In this document: piece by piece, positions 50,652-62,473 of the stretch
Layout of the letters: each line of letters begins with the position of its first letter
Position numbering within the stretch: the stretch's first letter is position 1
Source of the DNA: Paramecium pentaurelia
Taxonomy: Eukaryota > Ciliophora > Oligohymenophorea > Peniculida > Parameciidae
DNA: 64,000 nucleotides
Assembly: GCA_905183005.1 (NCBI GenBank)
Contig: CAJJDO010000012.1
Span: forward strand, 776,481 to 840,480
Reading direction: 5' to 3'
Position numbers and translations under genes: made by a program
Notes under the pieces: model-generated
The model's input: only the letters and a program-made list of their open reading frames with translations
What the model was told of the DNA's origin: nothing
Databases searched by the model: none

Positions 50652-51263
50652 TCAAAATGTTCTTTTAACCATGATATTATAGAAATCTTCTCTTGAGATT
50701 TCTCTTCCATTTGATGCTGCTCTTTCTAACATCTCTGCTAACTCTTCTGCTGTCATTGTCTCTCCCAATTCTTTAGAAACCTAATACAATTTCAATCTAT
50801 AAATAATACTCTTTTCAAGTTATTTAAATTAATGGAATTACTACCATCATCATCAAATAAATCAAATATTTTATTTATTCCATCTTTACTTTCTCTATTT
50901 CCTAATTTTGATGTGATGGCATCCAAAAATTAGTCAAAATCAATATCAGTTCTATTTCTAAAATTATACTAAATACCCTTCATTCTCTAATTCAGCAATC
51001 ATATTGAAAATAGTTGGGTTTTTTTAATCAAATCCTAAACTTTACATAGCTGCTTTTAATTCTCTAGGATCTACTCTTCCTGTGCCTTCTGTATCAAATA
51101 AATTAAATGCTTCTCTTATTTCATCAATCTCGTCATCAGTCAATCCAGGTCTTCACATTTCAAATATCATAAATTACCTTTCCTGTGGTTTACGTACATT
51201 TCCTTATTTTTAAGGTTATTATTTTTAACTTACAGGTGCTGGAGCCTATGGCTTGCTTCTCAT
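50652..51263 (-). CDS. Centrin
   Basis: Basal-body/centriole calcium-binding protein. Read leftward from ATG 51261-51263 (MRSKPQAPAPV) to a stop at 50652, about 178 aa. Introns at 51151-51177 (AAG), 50958-50976 (19 nt) and 50781-50809. LTDDEIDEIREAFNLFD is the centrin start of EF-hand 1, whose loop DTEGTGRVDPRE looks functional. AAMQSLGFD is the characteristic linker. EF-hand 3 has DDDGSNSINLNN. EF-hands 2 and 4 are divergent in loop acids. EELAEMLERAA in the last hand is also typical. The short Gln/Pro N-terminal tail is lineage-specific. Family identification is firm. Confidence 0.92.
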
Positions 51264-51349
51264 ATCTTAATTTTAAATATAAAAATATTTATAATTGTAT
51301 GTACAATCTATTCAATGGATTTTCTAAATAAATAAGTTAATATAATAAA

Positions 51350-52498
51350 ATGAATGATGAAACTTTATAACCAATATAAATTAAAAATTGGACATAAGGC
51401 TTTCAATCTCAATTAAGATCTTCGGCTAAAAGAACACTCAGTAGATTGAAATCAATTGAAACAAATACAATATCATAAGACCCTTCTTCTGAATAACCTT
51501 ATAAATTTAAAACAAATCCAAAACCAATCAAATTATTTGATAGAGGTGTTATCAGTTAATATGGCAGTAGAAGAATATCATTTAAACAAAAATAATCAAC
51601 TTAAATTACCTTTTAATAGTAATTATGCAAAGCACCATTATATATGCAATTGATTCCATTTTTTAAAGTCTCTGCATCAAGTTGGGCAATATTCAATGGT
51701 TAAAATGGAGAATATATCACTGGATTCAATTAGAATAAATGCAGATAAATAGCTTCAATAACCAAAATTGTTACATGTATTGTAAGTTTAAGGTTAGCAA
51801 AAGAATTAAATTTGAACATAGATAGAAAACGCTTTTTTGTTCCAGATTAAGTTAATTAATTAAACTAAATAGGCATAAAAAATTTCTGGAACTACTGCAG
51901 GGTTATTGAAAGGAGACTCTATCTTTTTAAGAGACCTCCTTTATGGATTGATGCTACCATCAGGTAATGATGCTGCTGTAACACTCTCATACAATTTTTA
52001 ACTATACTCTTTAGAAAATGATCACTTCTTAAAAGAAATGAATCGATTTGTGAGCTCTTTAGGATTATCAAATACTTAATTTAGTAATGTTCATGGTAAG
52101 GAACAATTTATATTCAAATAGGACTTTGTAATGAAAACAATTTCTCCACTGCATATGATGTGGGTAAATTTACATATGAGAGTTTATAAAATGAATAATT
52201 CTAAAAAATTGTAAGAACTTAATCTTATTATTGTGAAACTCCAAATTAGTTGCAATACAACTCCAGAGAGTTATATTGGGAGAATACAAACAAATTATTA
52301 CAATAAGGATTCAAAGGTGTAAAAACAGGTATCACTAAGGAAGCAGGACCATCAGTTGTTGAATATTTTTAGGATTAAACTAGTTCTTATATAATAGTTC
52401 TTTTAAATTGTAGTTCAAGCGAAAGTAGATGGACAGATGCATAAAAGCTTTTACAGTGGATTTAGAAATAGGATACTTTGATTAAATAATTTTTATGA
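51350..52498 (+). CDS. S11 D-Ala-D-Ala carboxypeptidase-like serine peptidase
   Basis: From ATG 51350 to TGA 52496-52498, about 365 aa, with two introns: 22 nt near 51850-51871 and 26 nt near 52096-52121. The three penicillin-binding-protein motifs of family S11 appear in order: SxxK as ASITKIV, SxN inside GLMLPSGNDAAVTL, and KTG as GFKGVKTGIT. NVHGLCNENNFSTAYDVG is another S11 signature. In bacteria such enzymes trim peptidoglycan stem peptides. In a eukaryote the role is unknown; a phagosomal function is an inference. The N-terminal ~110 residues are Gln/Ser-rich and lack an obvious signal peptide. Origin by transfer from bacteria is likely but cannot be proved here. Confidence 0.88.
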
Positions 52499-52511
52499 AT
52501 AAAACATTCTA

Positions 52512-53343
52512 TCAAATGGATAAGTAATTAGAAAATGTTGCACTAGATTTAATTTAATTTTTTATACTTGGCAGGAACATAATAATCCAAAAGATTAGAT
52601 AATATATCGTATGTCTTCATTCCTTTATATTCTTACTCTCGAATATCATCAAAGATTCCTAATTTATCAATTAAACCATATTTTAAAGCCTATTAACCAG
52701 TGAGCAAAGTTTAATTCCACATTTCTTAATCCACTTTCTAATTTCTATTTTACATAATCTCATCTTTTAATCTTTATTCTCTGTGTTTAAGTTAGCCTTC
52801 TATCCTATGATCTTCATTATAAATTCTACCATTTAACATCTTCTTCTTTTAAATCATCATAAGGACTTAATTTCACTTTTTTTTCACCACTATGAATGAA
52901 TTTGTGTTGTCTAATTATAATCATATTATGATAATACATTCCTAAATTTTCCATTAATTATTTATATCCTAATCTTCTTTATACATATCCAAAATCTCCA
53001 ATTACAGAATATTCACTAGCAAAATTTTTATCTCCAATTGTCATTAGATACACAGAACTATTCATTACAAAATCCTCTGCAAATGTATATAAGGGTACTC
53101 TGTAAATAAATAGTTTTAAATTTACTTATAAGATCTTGAATAATTTCTTATTGCAGTGGCTATGCATTTAGATTAAACAAATGAGCCTTCTCCATGTATA
53201 TGAACAGTCACTAATTTTGGTTTGATTAATTTTGTTTCCTATATGCTTTTATATACTTTTTAGGTTCTAAATTAAGAAAATAGTTTATACAGTTTTTCAT
53301 CAATTTTGCCATAAATTTTAAATTAGACAATTCTTGAAAACAT
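52512..53343 (-). CDS. S49/SppA-like serine protease domain protein
   Basis: Read leftward from ATG 53341-53343 (MFSRIVQFKIYGK) to a stop at 52512, about 250 aa. Introns of 25-26 nt include one ending upstream of VPLYTFAEDFVMNSSVYL, where the Ser in the strand-turn matches the S49 catalytic region (usual ED.A.SGGYY). SEYSVIGDFGYV is the 'IGSIGV'-like element, and the C-terminal half contains GQQALKYGLIDKLG, the S49 end signature. A conserved N-terminal strand (LVTVHIHGEGSF) fits the alpha/beta fold. There is one S49 domain and no signal peptide. The classical catalytic lysine is not clear, so activity is uncertain. It converges on the S11 gene with 13 bp between stops. Confidence 0.65.
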
Positions 53344-53373
53344 TAAATAATTATTTCAAATTCAAAATATAAA
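53344..53373. promoter_or_regulatory. 30-bp divergent intergenic region
   Basis: Only 30 bases, all A/T-rich, separate the ATG of the S49-like gene (left) from that of the ULK-like kinase (right). Both promoters and leaders must overlap or lie inside the opposite coding region. Confidence 0.6.
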
Positions 53374-55311
53374 ATGCAACATCTGAGCCATGCACCTGAT
53401 AAAAAAATACAGAATTATCAATTCAGTTTTAAATCCAAATTAGGCAAAGGTGCTTATGGAACAGTTTATGCTGGTCAAAACACTAATGATAGTACATATA
53501 CAATTTTTATCATTAGATAGTATTGTTGCTCTTAAGATTATTGATAAGAAATTGTTACTTACTGATTATGCAAATCAACTTATTGTTTCAGAAATTGAAA
53601 TAATGAAAAAAATAAATGATTCACATGTTGTTAAATTGTTAGATGTATTATAAAGTGCTAATAATACTTATATCATAACTGAATTTTGTAATGGAGGAGA
53701 TTTAAGAGAATTTATAAAAGCCAGAAAGTACAATATCTATAATAATTAGAGTTATCCCTGAAGATGAAGCACTCAAAATCTTAAAGGATTTGTTATAAGG
53801 AATCAAGGCTTTATTAAAATAAGGTATTATACATCGGGACATAAAACCAGCAAATATTCTTAAACATGATTCTCAATTTAAAATTACAGATTTTGGTTTT
53901 GCAAAACAAATAGATCAAAATCTTGATACAATAATGTGTTCTCTTGTTGGAACTCCATTATATATGAGTCCTTAAATTCTAAAAAGAGGTAAATATTCTT
54001 CCAAATGTGACATTTGGTCATTAGGATTAATACTTTATGAAATGCTTTATGGTATGACTCCATGGCATTCTCAAAATTTAGTAGAATTGATGAACAAATT
54101 AGATTCTAAAGTATATAAATAATTTATTAAATTAGCCTCTCTAATTTCCAGTTCATCCTTATATATCTGATTCAACTAAACTATTAATTAAGGGATGTTT
54201 ACAAATAAATGAAGATAAGAGATGGAATTGGGATGACCTATTCAAAGCAGTCTATTTAAATTCAAATGAAAATAAGGAAAATTCTCCTATTTCAATTATT
54301 AAAGATGACCTTCGATCACCAACTTATAGATAAGATCAAAATTCTCAGAAAAACGATTACAAATACTCTCTCCAAATGTAAAGAATCAAATAAAGAACTG
54401 AATCGTTATGTTAATAAATAAATAAACATAATCGAAGCTACAGTAATGCTACCTTTTAAACTAATGATAAATCTAATAGACAAGATAATAAAACACCTGT
54501 TAATGACAAATAAGTAAGTAGTTATTTTGATTTAAGAGAGAAACTTAAACAAAACAATATTTAACAAGAAAGAGAAAGAAGTACCTCATAAAATTATAGA
54601 TTTCATACTTAAAGAAATGAGTTAACTACCTTTTTTGATAAAATCTAAAATGCTTAATAAAAATTAAATAGTAATAATGATTCTTGTAGAACAGCAAGTG
54701 CTCTATAATCTAACTCCACTAATACTTCAAATAAAGTGAATTATGATTTGGATTTGGTTAAGGTTTCTGACTTTCAATTAGAAGATAATAATCGAGTTTC
54801 TGATTATAATACTACATATAGAAATCCAAAGACTGAAAGAGTTAAAAGGACTAATAGTTTAAGTGGACATTTTCAAAACTAATCATTTTAAGTCAAACCT
54901 TAATTGTAGTAGTTAATAAAAATAATTGAGAATCAACTTGATTTGATACCAAATTATATTAATTGCAAAATTGAAATAAATACTATGGTAATTTTACATA
55001 AGGAAATAATATATTGTGCCACAAATAAATAGGTTTATACAAGTAAAGATTTAAAAGATCTCAAATTATTAATAAATAGTCTTATTTCTTATTTGAATGA
55101 AAACACTGGAGAAAATTCAAGTAAATAATCACAAATAATGTTACTATTGCTCTTAACATATCATAAAGTATTAATTTACAATATCAAAAACAAATCTCTA
55201 AATATTGATGCTAATTTAATTGAGACAATCAAAAAAAGTATTCAGGTTTAATAAAATCAAATAAATTTTGAATCAAAACTGTTGAGAGAGCTAATTAATT
55301 TATTATTGTGA
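53374..55311 (+). CDS. ULK/ATG1-like protein kinase
   Basis: From ATG 53374 to TGA 55309-55311, about 620 aa with three introns (25, 22 and 25 nt). Kinase motifs: LGKGAYGTVYAGQ, VALKIIDKK, IIHRDIKPANILKH, ITDFGFAKQ, VGTPLYMSP and CDIWSLGLILYEMLYGMTPWH. The sequence and short activation loop place it in the ULK/ATG1 group. The C-terminal half is Asn/Ser-rich and disordered, then helical, consistent with regulator binding. The start is well supported because the Gly loop follows within 25 residues. Two such kinases in one window suggest an expanded family. Confidence 0.82.
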
Positions 55312-55471
55312 TTTCATATATTTTTCAATTAACTCTTTATGTAATTCTTATCCTCCTTATTTACATTTAATTCTAAAGAAAATACTATAATTATACTATC
55401 ATTTATTTATCATTACATCATTAGTATATTCTTAAAGTAAGATTTTTGATCAAATATTCACTATTTAAATT

Positions 55472-56153
55472 ATGAAATCATTCAATTAAATCCTATTCTT
55501 AATTTTAATAGTAGTCCCAACAGTAATTGCAGTGAAAGGTGTTGATTTGAGTGCATCCTTCAATAATTTTTCATGTATTAGAAATGCTGGCTATTAATTT
55601 GCTATTGTAAGAGGATATATGAGTTATGGTGCTGCTGATACTGTAGGTCTCTAAAATTTAAGAAATGCTAAAGCAGCTGGATTAATTGGTGATGCTTATT
55701 TTTTCCCTTGCAAAGGAAGTATATATATAAATCCTAAATTTTTAAGAGAAGACTGCTTCAGCTTAAGTTTCTGAATTTGATAGTGTATTTAATTCAGAAT
55801 ATGGTACAGTATGGATTGACGTTGAATACAATCCCAGTACTGGATGTGGATGGAGTACCTCAGATTATTCAGGAAATTGTTAATTTTTATAAGACATTGT
55901 GAGAGAATTAGGAAATAGAGGAAGATTAGTTGGAATATATGCATCTTAATATTAATGGTCAACTATAATGGGATCTGCTTCAGCTTGTGCTTATTTTACA
56001 TCAAAGCCACTTTGGTATGCTCATTATGACAATAATCCATCCTTTAGTGATTATTCTAAATATGCTTTTGGTGGATGGTCAACTCCATCAATTAAATAAT
56101 ATTTAGGAGACACAACCTTATGTAGTGTAGGAGTTGATCTCAATTTTTATTGA
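55472..56153 (+). CDS. GH25 lysozyme (secreted)
   Basis: Muramidase that cleaves peptidoglycan glycan strands. From ATG 55472 to TGA 56151-56153, about 217 aa with one 28-nt intron (AAG acceptor). A signal peptide (ILFLILIVVPTVIA) precedes KGVDLSASF, holding the N-terminal catalytic Asp. VWIDVEYN carries the DxE pair of GH25. AIVRGYMSYG and VGIYASQYQW are further family strands, and WYAHYDN with FGGWSTPSIKQYLG closes the barrel. The size equals that of GH25 lysozymes of protists and nematodes. Secretion to phagosomes or outside is inferred from the signal peptide. Confidence 0.88.
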
Positions 56154-56294
56154 ACAGTTAATTATATAAAGAGAATTAAAAGTTATGATTTAATAATATT
56201 TAATAATGATAAATATTAAATATTATAAAATTAATGTAAATAAGGAAATTGTTACTAATCATTATATATGTATAAAAAGTATGAATAATAGTAA

Positions 56295-58143
56295 TCAATT
56301 TATCCTGATCAATTTCATTTGTATCAATTGGTTCTTTTCTTAATCACTAACTACAAATGGAGAACCGTTTTCATCTAATAAACATAATCCCATATCACAA
56401 TCAATTAAATGTTTCTCTGAATCATATGTACATGTCAAAATTCTATCATTTTTACCTAAATAAAGTAATCCTTATAAAATTAATTTAATGATTTTATACT
56501 TCTTTTTATTGCCTTTGTTAAAGCATTAATCATAGGTAAAGGTGCTGATTTTCCTCTACTTTTACAAGACATTTATCCACTCAAGTTTTCATTTAATAGT
56601 TTATTAATATTTTATAATTAGGATTTCTTAAAGGGATTTCTTGGAGGACTTTAGAACTCTTCTATTTAAATTGTCTTTTTAGTTTTACTGAAACCACAAG
56701 TTTCATTTATTTCAAAACTATCATTAGAATCTAGTAATGAATTTTCATTAAAATCAGCAAAATCATCCAAACTGATTTCATTTTTCTTTTTAGCAATACT
56801 TAATTGTTTTTTTGATTTCTAATTTGCTACAGCTGTAGAATTGGATAAGAAACTATTTTATTTGACTTAAGGTGATAATTGTAAAGTTAATTAAGAGTTA
56901 GTATTTTTCAATTTATTAATTTCAGATTAGAATTATGAAACTAAGAATTATTGTTAAGTTAATTATTTATTTAATTCTTGCTTTTCTTTTTCAATCTATT
57001 TATTTTTTTACTTTAATTATGTAATAGTTTCAATAGATTATTATTATAATTATTAAAATTTATTTGATAAATTATTGAAATGTTAACTTAAATATTTGCT
57101 TTCTTATTTATTGTTATTATTCTCCTAATCTCTTTAATTTATTGTATCATACATGTTTTATAATTATTAATTTACTTATTATGTTAGATTCAATAAAGTG
57201 TTTTGTATTTAATTTTTGATTTATAATAATTCATCACTTTTTTCATTATTTATTTTATTTAATAATTAATGTGCCTATTACAATTGTAATTAGTATTAAT
57301 TTTATAATTAAGTAATTTATACTTATATTGTTTATTCTACTTTTTATCTGTCTGCTTTACTATTCAATTTTATATTCAAATTTTCAATCTCTTATTTGAA
57401 ATGTTATTCATCTTCATTTAATCTTAATTATGTATTAGAAGATAGATTTTTAACTAAATGTTCACTCTATTTAGTCTTTTATTCAAAATTCTCTTACAAT
57501 TCCCTAATCTATTCATTTAGATTATTTTATAGATTTGACACTTTTCTATCAATTTCCAACATAAATTATTAAGTGTAATCATTCTAAGTGATGTTTAAAT
57601 CAATATTATTTAATTTGTGTCTTAAGTCTTCCTAAAACTTCTTGAATTCTATATTAAATCTCTCTTACAATTATTAATATTAATGAACTTTCTCTGATAA
57701 TTGAGTTTGTAATTGTTAAATTTGTTCATTCTATTGTTTAATAATTGTTGATTGACCCGTGTCATCCTAAATACTGAAATTCAATTGAGCTTAAGATTAA
57801 ACTTTGTTCAGTTCAGATAACTTGTTTTGTTGTTCAGTTTTCAGAGGTACATTCTATTAGTATTATTATTAATGATAATAAGCAACAGTCTCTTAGAGTG
57901 ATTTTCGTATTGGTGGACTCGAACCTCTAAATTGCCATAAAGTCAAGTACATTACCTTTATTAAGGATATTGAACATATTATATAGGTGGATGAGGTAAT
58001 TTTTATTCTTAAGAGACACATCTCATAATTTATCTTGGTTCCAAGCTTTACTAAATGGAGGAAGGACGTACTTGACGTTATTCGATAGGCTGTTGATATA
58101 CTGCATTACCAAATGCTCTTACAGGTATGCGAGAGAGCTTCAT
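56295..58143 (-). CDS. Coiled-coil protein, unknown
   Basis: Read leftward from ATG 58141-58143 (MKLSRIPVRAFG) to a stop at 56295, about 600 aa. Intron 57927-57955 (29 nt) joins the first exon to GSSPPIRKSLQ; a second intron precedes the last exon. The middle ~400 residues form an uninterrupted Gln/Asn/Lys coiled coil (IIKQQNEQIQQLQTQLS and similar). The C-terminus ends with a small folded-looking exon (LLYLGKNDRILTCTYD, LDENGSPFVVSD). The first exon's conserved proline/arginine-rich block was mistaken at first for a tRNA. Cytoskeletal role likely but unproven. Confidence 0.6.
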
Positions 58144-58178
58144 ATATAATTTTGTTCTAACGATTAAAATATAATTAA
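58144..58178. promoter_or_regulatory. 35-bp divergent intergenic region
   Basis: Only 35 bases separate the two divergent ATGs of the coiled-coil gene and the SPX-EXS gene, so this is a minimal bidirectional promoter or the start sites lie within coding sequence. Confidence 0.6.
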
Positions 58179-60687
58179 ATGAAATTCGCTGAATTCTTAT
58201 TAAACAATATTATTCCAGAATGGGCCTTAATGTATTTGAATTATAAGGCCATAAAAGCCTATTTATCAACTTCAGGTGCCTTAAAAGACTTCCTACTCTA
58301 TGCCAAAAAAACAAAGAGCACTCAAGAGTACAAGGATATTAAGAAAGTCGTTATGGAAAAAACTTATATCATATCAAAAATAATGGTGGATTAGAAAGAA
58401 TTCAATAAAAAATTCAATTAAGAAATATCTAAAATAAGATCCTTTGTGAATGCCAAATATAATGATTTGAAGGGCAAGACTTATAAAATATAATTATAAA
58501 TATTGTCAATGAATAGATAAAAGAGATAATTAGATAGGAATAAAAAGCGTTCAGTAATCAGAGGAAATTCTTAGGTAGCAGAAGAATTAACTGAATAATT
58601 AACTAGAAAATCAATCAAAGTGAAAGAGTCAGAGTTCAATTAGAAATGTAATAAATTGAAAGAATTATGTTTTTAATTATATAATGAAGGGGTGAATTTT
58701 GATAAGTATTTAAAAATCAATCAAGAATCTATTCGTAAACTTTTAAAGAAATAAAATAAGAAATCCATTAAGATAAATTAAGAACAAATAAATATGGATG
58801 AATCTAAGAAATTGGCTTCAGAGATAAATTTTGATTTAATAAGAAATAAAGTCAAATAATTATTATTTCAAGTAGAGAAATACCTTTTAAAACACTTCTA
58901 TCAAACTCAATAATAACTATGTAAGGAATAACTTCGTAAATATCAATTTCAAAATAATTAAAATAATAAAGCATGGTTTTAGTTTGGTCTATTCACTGGC
59001 TTTTCATTGATGTTAATGTCATTCATCATATTTTTAGCAACTTAAAAATAGTTAAACATTTTAAATAATACTATTATTTATGAATCATTTCCAATTTACA
59101 GAGGAGCCTTGTTGTTTATTCTGTATTATTGGTCCTTAACAATAGTTATTCACCTATGGAATATATCCAAGATTAATTATAAATTATATTTCTGCTTCAA
59201 TCATCATTTCTCAACTATCAATGAATAATTAAAAAGAGTAATGACTTTGACCACAATCTTTTTATTAGTTAGTCTTTTTTATATATGCGATGTTTCTAGA
59301 TTAGGTGTTATATTTTCAAATCTTAAAGGAGAAGAGTATTTCCCATTAATAATTTGGGCTTCTCTTTTGGCAATAGTGGCATTTCCTTCAAAATTTATAT
59401 TTAATGGACAAGGTCGATTGTGGCTTTATCGTAATTTATGGCAATCATTAAATCTAAAAGTAATAGAATAACGTCATTTTTTCATAATCAGTCAATTCAC
59501 TTCATTAATTATACCATTTACTGACCTAACATATACAGTGTGTGAATATTCGAAAGGAGTATATTATTATTGATTAATTTAATAGATAAAAAATCAAGAA
59601 GATAATGATTTTAATTTATATGATGAATGCTTTTTCATTTCTAGATATTTCACTTTAGCTTTAGTGTTAATCCCCTATTTAATTTTAATATTTTTAAACA
59701 TATTTTTGACTAAAAAATAGTTGAACACGAATCTTTTTTTTATAGATTTTATCAGAAATATATTTTCAATTGCTCTAATCATTTTTGCCACTTTATCTTA
59801 TTAGGAATCTAGCTTTTTTTATTATTGGTTAGGAATGGCAATTTTTATTGCATTTTTAAATATAATTTCCAGTATTAAGAAATGGAGTTATTTGGATATT
59901 AAAGAAAAGAGATAAAAGAAATAACTTATATCCTATAAATAAAAATTATTAATAATATACCTACCTTTTGGAATACTTCAGCCATTATCAATATCTACTT
60001 CAATATTTGGGTGTTTCGATTAGAGCGAATAACACAGTCTTCTTATATTATATATAGGTATTGCTGAATTAATTAGAAGTAATTATCACAATATCATTAT
60101 TATTTAGGAATGATTATCAATTATTATATTGTTGATGCTGAGCACTTTAGAAATAAATAGAAATATTAAACTGTTGGTGAATATGAGTTTCCATTTGAGG
60201 AATTTTATACTAAGATACAACTATAACAATTATTGTAAGAAAATCATAAATTCTACTTAGATAATATGAGTCTGATGATAGTGATGATGATTAGAAAGAA
60301 TTTATAGGAATGAACAAAGAAAAGAATTCTGATATTGAAATTATCATGACTTAAATGGAACCGTCAACGTAAAGTAGACCAGATGTTGGACTTTTTGTTC
60401 AGGGATAATCGATATTAAATTAAGTTAATAATTCTGAAAATCATTTATAGAAATAAGTTAAATAGTTCAAAATATCTGAATTGATAGTTAAGGAATCAGA
60501 AAAAGCTTTGGGAGAGAGTTTTTTAAATTATGACATTAATAATTTTAAACCAGATGAATTGAATTCGATAATCAATTGTTAATAAATATCAGAAAGTGAT
60601 TTATAAAGTTTGCATGTTAATAACAAGAATACTAAGGAAGAAATAAATAAATTGTATGAAGAATTTGGTATCTAAATCAAATAGTGA
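58179..60687 (+). CDS. SPX-EXS phosphate transporter (XPR1/PHO1-like)
   Basis: Membrane phosphate exporter/transporter with an N-terminal inositol-pyrophosphate-sensing SPX domain. From ATG 58179 to TGA 60685-60687, about 800 aa, with introns at 59559-59585, 60079-60107 and 60235-60260. The SPX starts MKFAEFLLNNIIPEW followed by LNYKAIK, as in XPR1. Several membrane segments follow (e.g. FTGFSLMLMSFIIFLA, IIWASLLAIVAF). The EXS signature is seen as GRLWLYRNLWQSL and, after splicing, IAELIRRMIINYYIVDAEHFRNKQ. The tail is acidic and Ser-rich (SDDSDDDQ). Architecture and motif order fit the family well. Confidence 0.87.
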
Positions 60688-60753
60688 ATAATTATGTATA
60701 AGTATTACTTGGTTTTTATTATAAAAAATCAAATAATAATTAACGTTTATAAA

Positions 60754-62382
60754 ATGAGTTAACGAGATCTGAGTAATGTAATTACAATCAATCCCAACGA
60801 TCCTTAATAATATTAAGACTTGCTGGCATATTATAGATCTAAATTAGGAGAATTTGAGAAAGAAAGATTTGAATGGTTAACAAAATTGGAAGAAATTAAA
60901 ATTTAATATGAGGACAAGCATTAATAGGAATGGGAATTATTAAAGAGGAAATAAGAGATAAAAGAGTTATAATAAACAGTAGGAGAGGCAAAAGTATATA
61001 TAAAAATTGAAGAAATTAGTTAATGTTATTTGAAGAGAGATAAGCTAGATTAAAGTTATAAAAGGAGAATGATGCCCTTAAAGTTAGAGAATTGGAAGAT
61101 AAAAAGAAAATTGCTGAATTAATGGCTATGATTGAACCAATAGAGGAATAAGTAGTATTATAAAAAGATTTAAGACCTGAAGTAACTACAAAATATACAG
61201 GTGATACATTGGCTGTAAGAGAAAAATAAGGAAAGTATATAGAATTTATCAAACTATTTAGTGTTAAGATGCACAATATCAATTAAGGCAGGAGCATATT
61301 AAAAACAGTGTATATGCCAAATGAATAGTTGAATGCATATTAATTGGAGAATGATAATTTGAAAAAATAACTTGAAAATGCAGAAACTATGTTGACTCAA
61401 TAGTTTGCAGCTTTGAGAGAGGAATTGAGAGCAAAAGAAGTTGAAACTAATTTAAGAATAAAAGAAGACTAATAAAAATTAGATTAATTGGTTTAAAAAA
61501 TATAAAAATTAGAAAAATAAAATGTTGAACTTGTTAAAGGTAAATCTCATTATTAACTCATTATAGATTGTTATGTATTAAAATAGAAATTTTAGAATAA
61601 GGAGAAATAAATGCAAGAAGATTTAGAAGTATAAAAGTTGAAAAATAAAAAATTGAAAATGGAATTGGATTAAATTTAAAAGAAATACAATGTTGAAAAT
61701 AAAACAGCTTTAGAATTGCTTGAGAAAAAGTCTGATGAATATAATAAAAAATTTAGAAGCCAAATCAAATCTAAAGATGAGTAATTATCAATCATTAGAG
61801 AATAATATGAATAAGTTTAGAATATTTATATTAATAAAATATAATAATTGGAAGAGAATCTATCCAAATTAATTGAAAAGTATTATTTTATTGTAATTAG
61901 ATATTAATAATTGGAAAAGAGAAGATCCTTAGAAGTTGAAGGATTTAAAAATGACATCAAAATTTTGACTAAGAAAGTAAAGGATTGTGAGAAATCACAT
62001 ATAGAAAAACAAAATGAAAATAAATCTCCAGAAGATATAGCTAAATATTAAGAAGAAGCATAATAACTTAAATAATAATTAGCTAAAGAGACAGGCATTA
62101 TCTATTCTTCTGGAAAGAAAAACAATTCTAATAATTAACAATAAACTATTAAAATTAAGGGCAATTAATCAAGGGGAGCATCAAAAACTATGAAATAAAC
62201 TAATAAATAAAGCAAGAAAGGAATTAATAACTAAGGTACAATTTAATAATTGATTTGTAGATTAGAATGATTAGAAAGATGATGATGATGTATCTGAATC
62301 TGTACCAATGCATGAATTAGAGGATCTTCAACGATAATTGGATGAATTACAATATCAAATGGATATAGCAAAGAAATAATGA
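60754..62382 (+). CDS. CCDC77 homologue (coiled-coil protein)
   Basis: From ATG 60754 to TGA 62380-62382, about 500 aa. The N-terminus LLAYYRSKLGEFEKERFEWL, then EWELLKRKQEI and LFEERQARLKLQ, matches CCDC77, a coiled-coil protein of centrosomes, as does EKRRSLEVEGFK near the end. Introns include 26 nt (61000 region), 27 nt, 27 nt, 21 nt and 25 nt; the last two remove ambiguous stops. Nearly the whole chain is coiled coil. A basal-body/centriole role is inferred from the animal protein and fits centrin and the CEP350-like gene in this window. Confidence 0.72.
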
Positions 62383-62473
62383 AAATAACATATCAATTTT
62401 ATATATACTAAATACAATTAATTAAAAATTTACTTCTATTTATAAAATTAAAATTAATTTGTTAATACGTTGG

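Noticed and set aside
57900..58000. A tRNA-like stretch with a TTCGAGTCC motif on the minus strand
   Set aside because: The T-stem does not pair, and the same bases read cleanly as coding sequence of the coiled-coil gene around a 29-nt intron (57927-57955).
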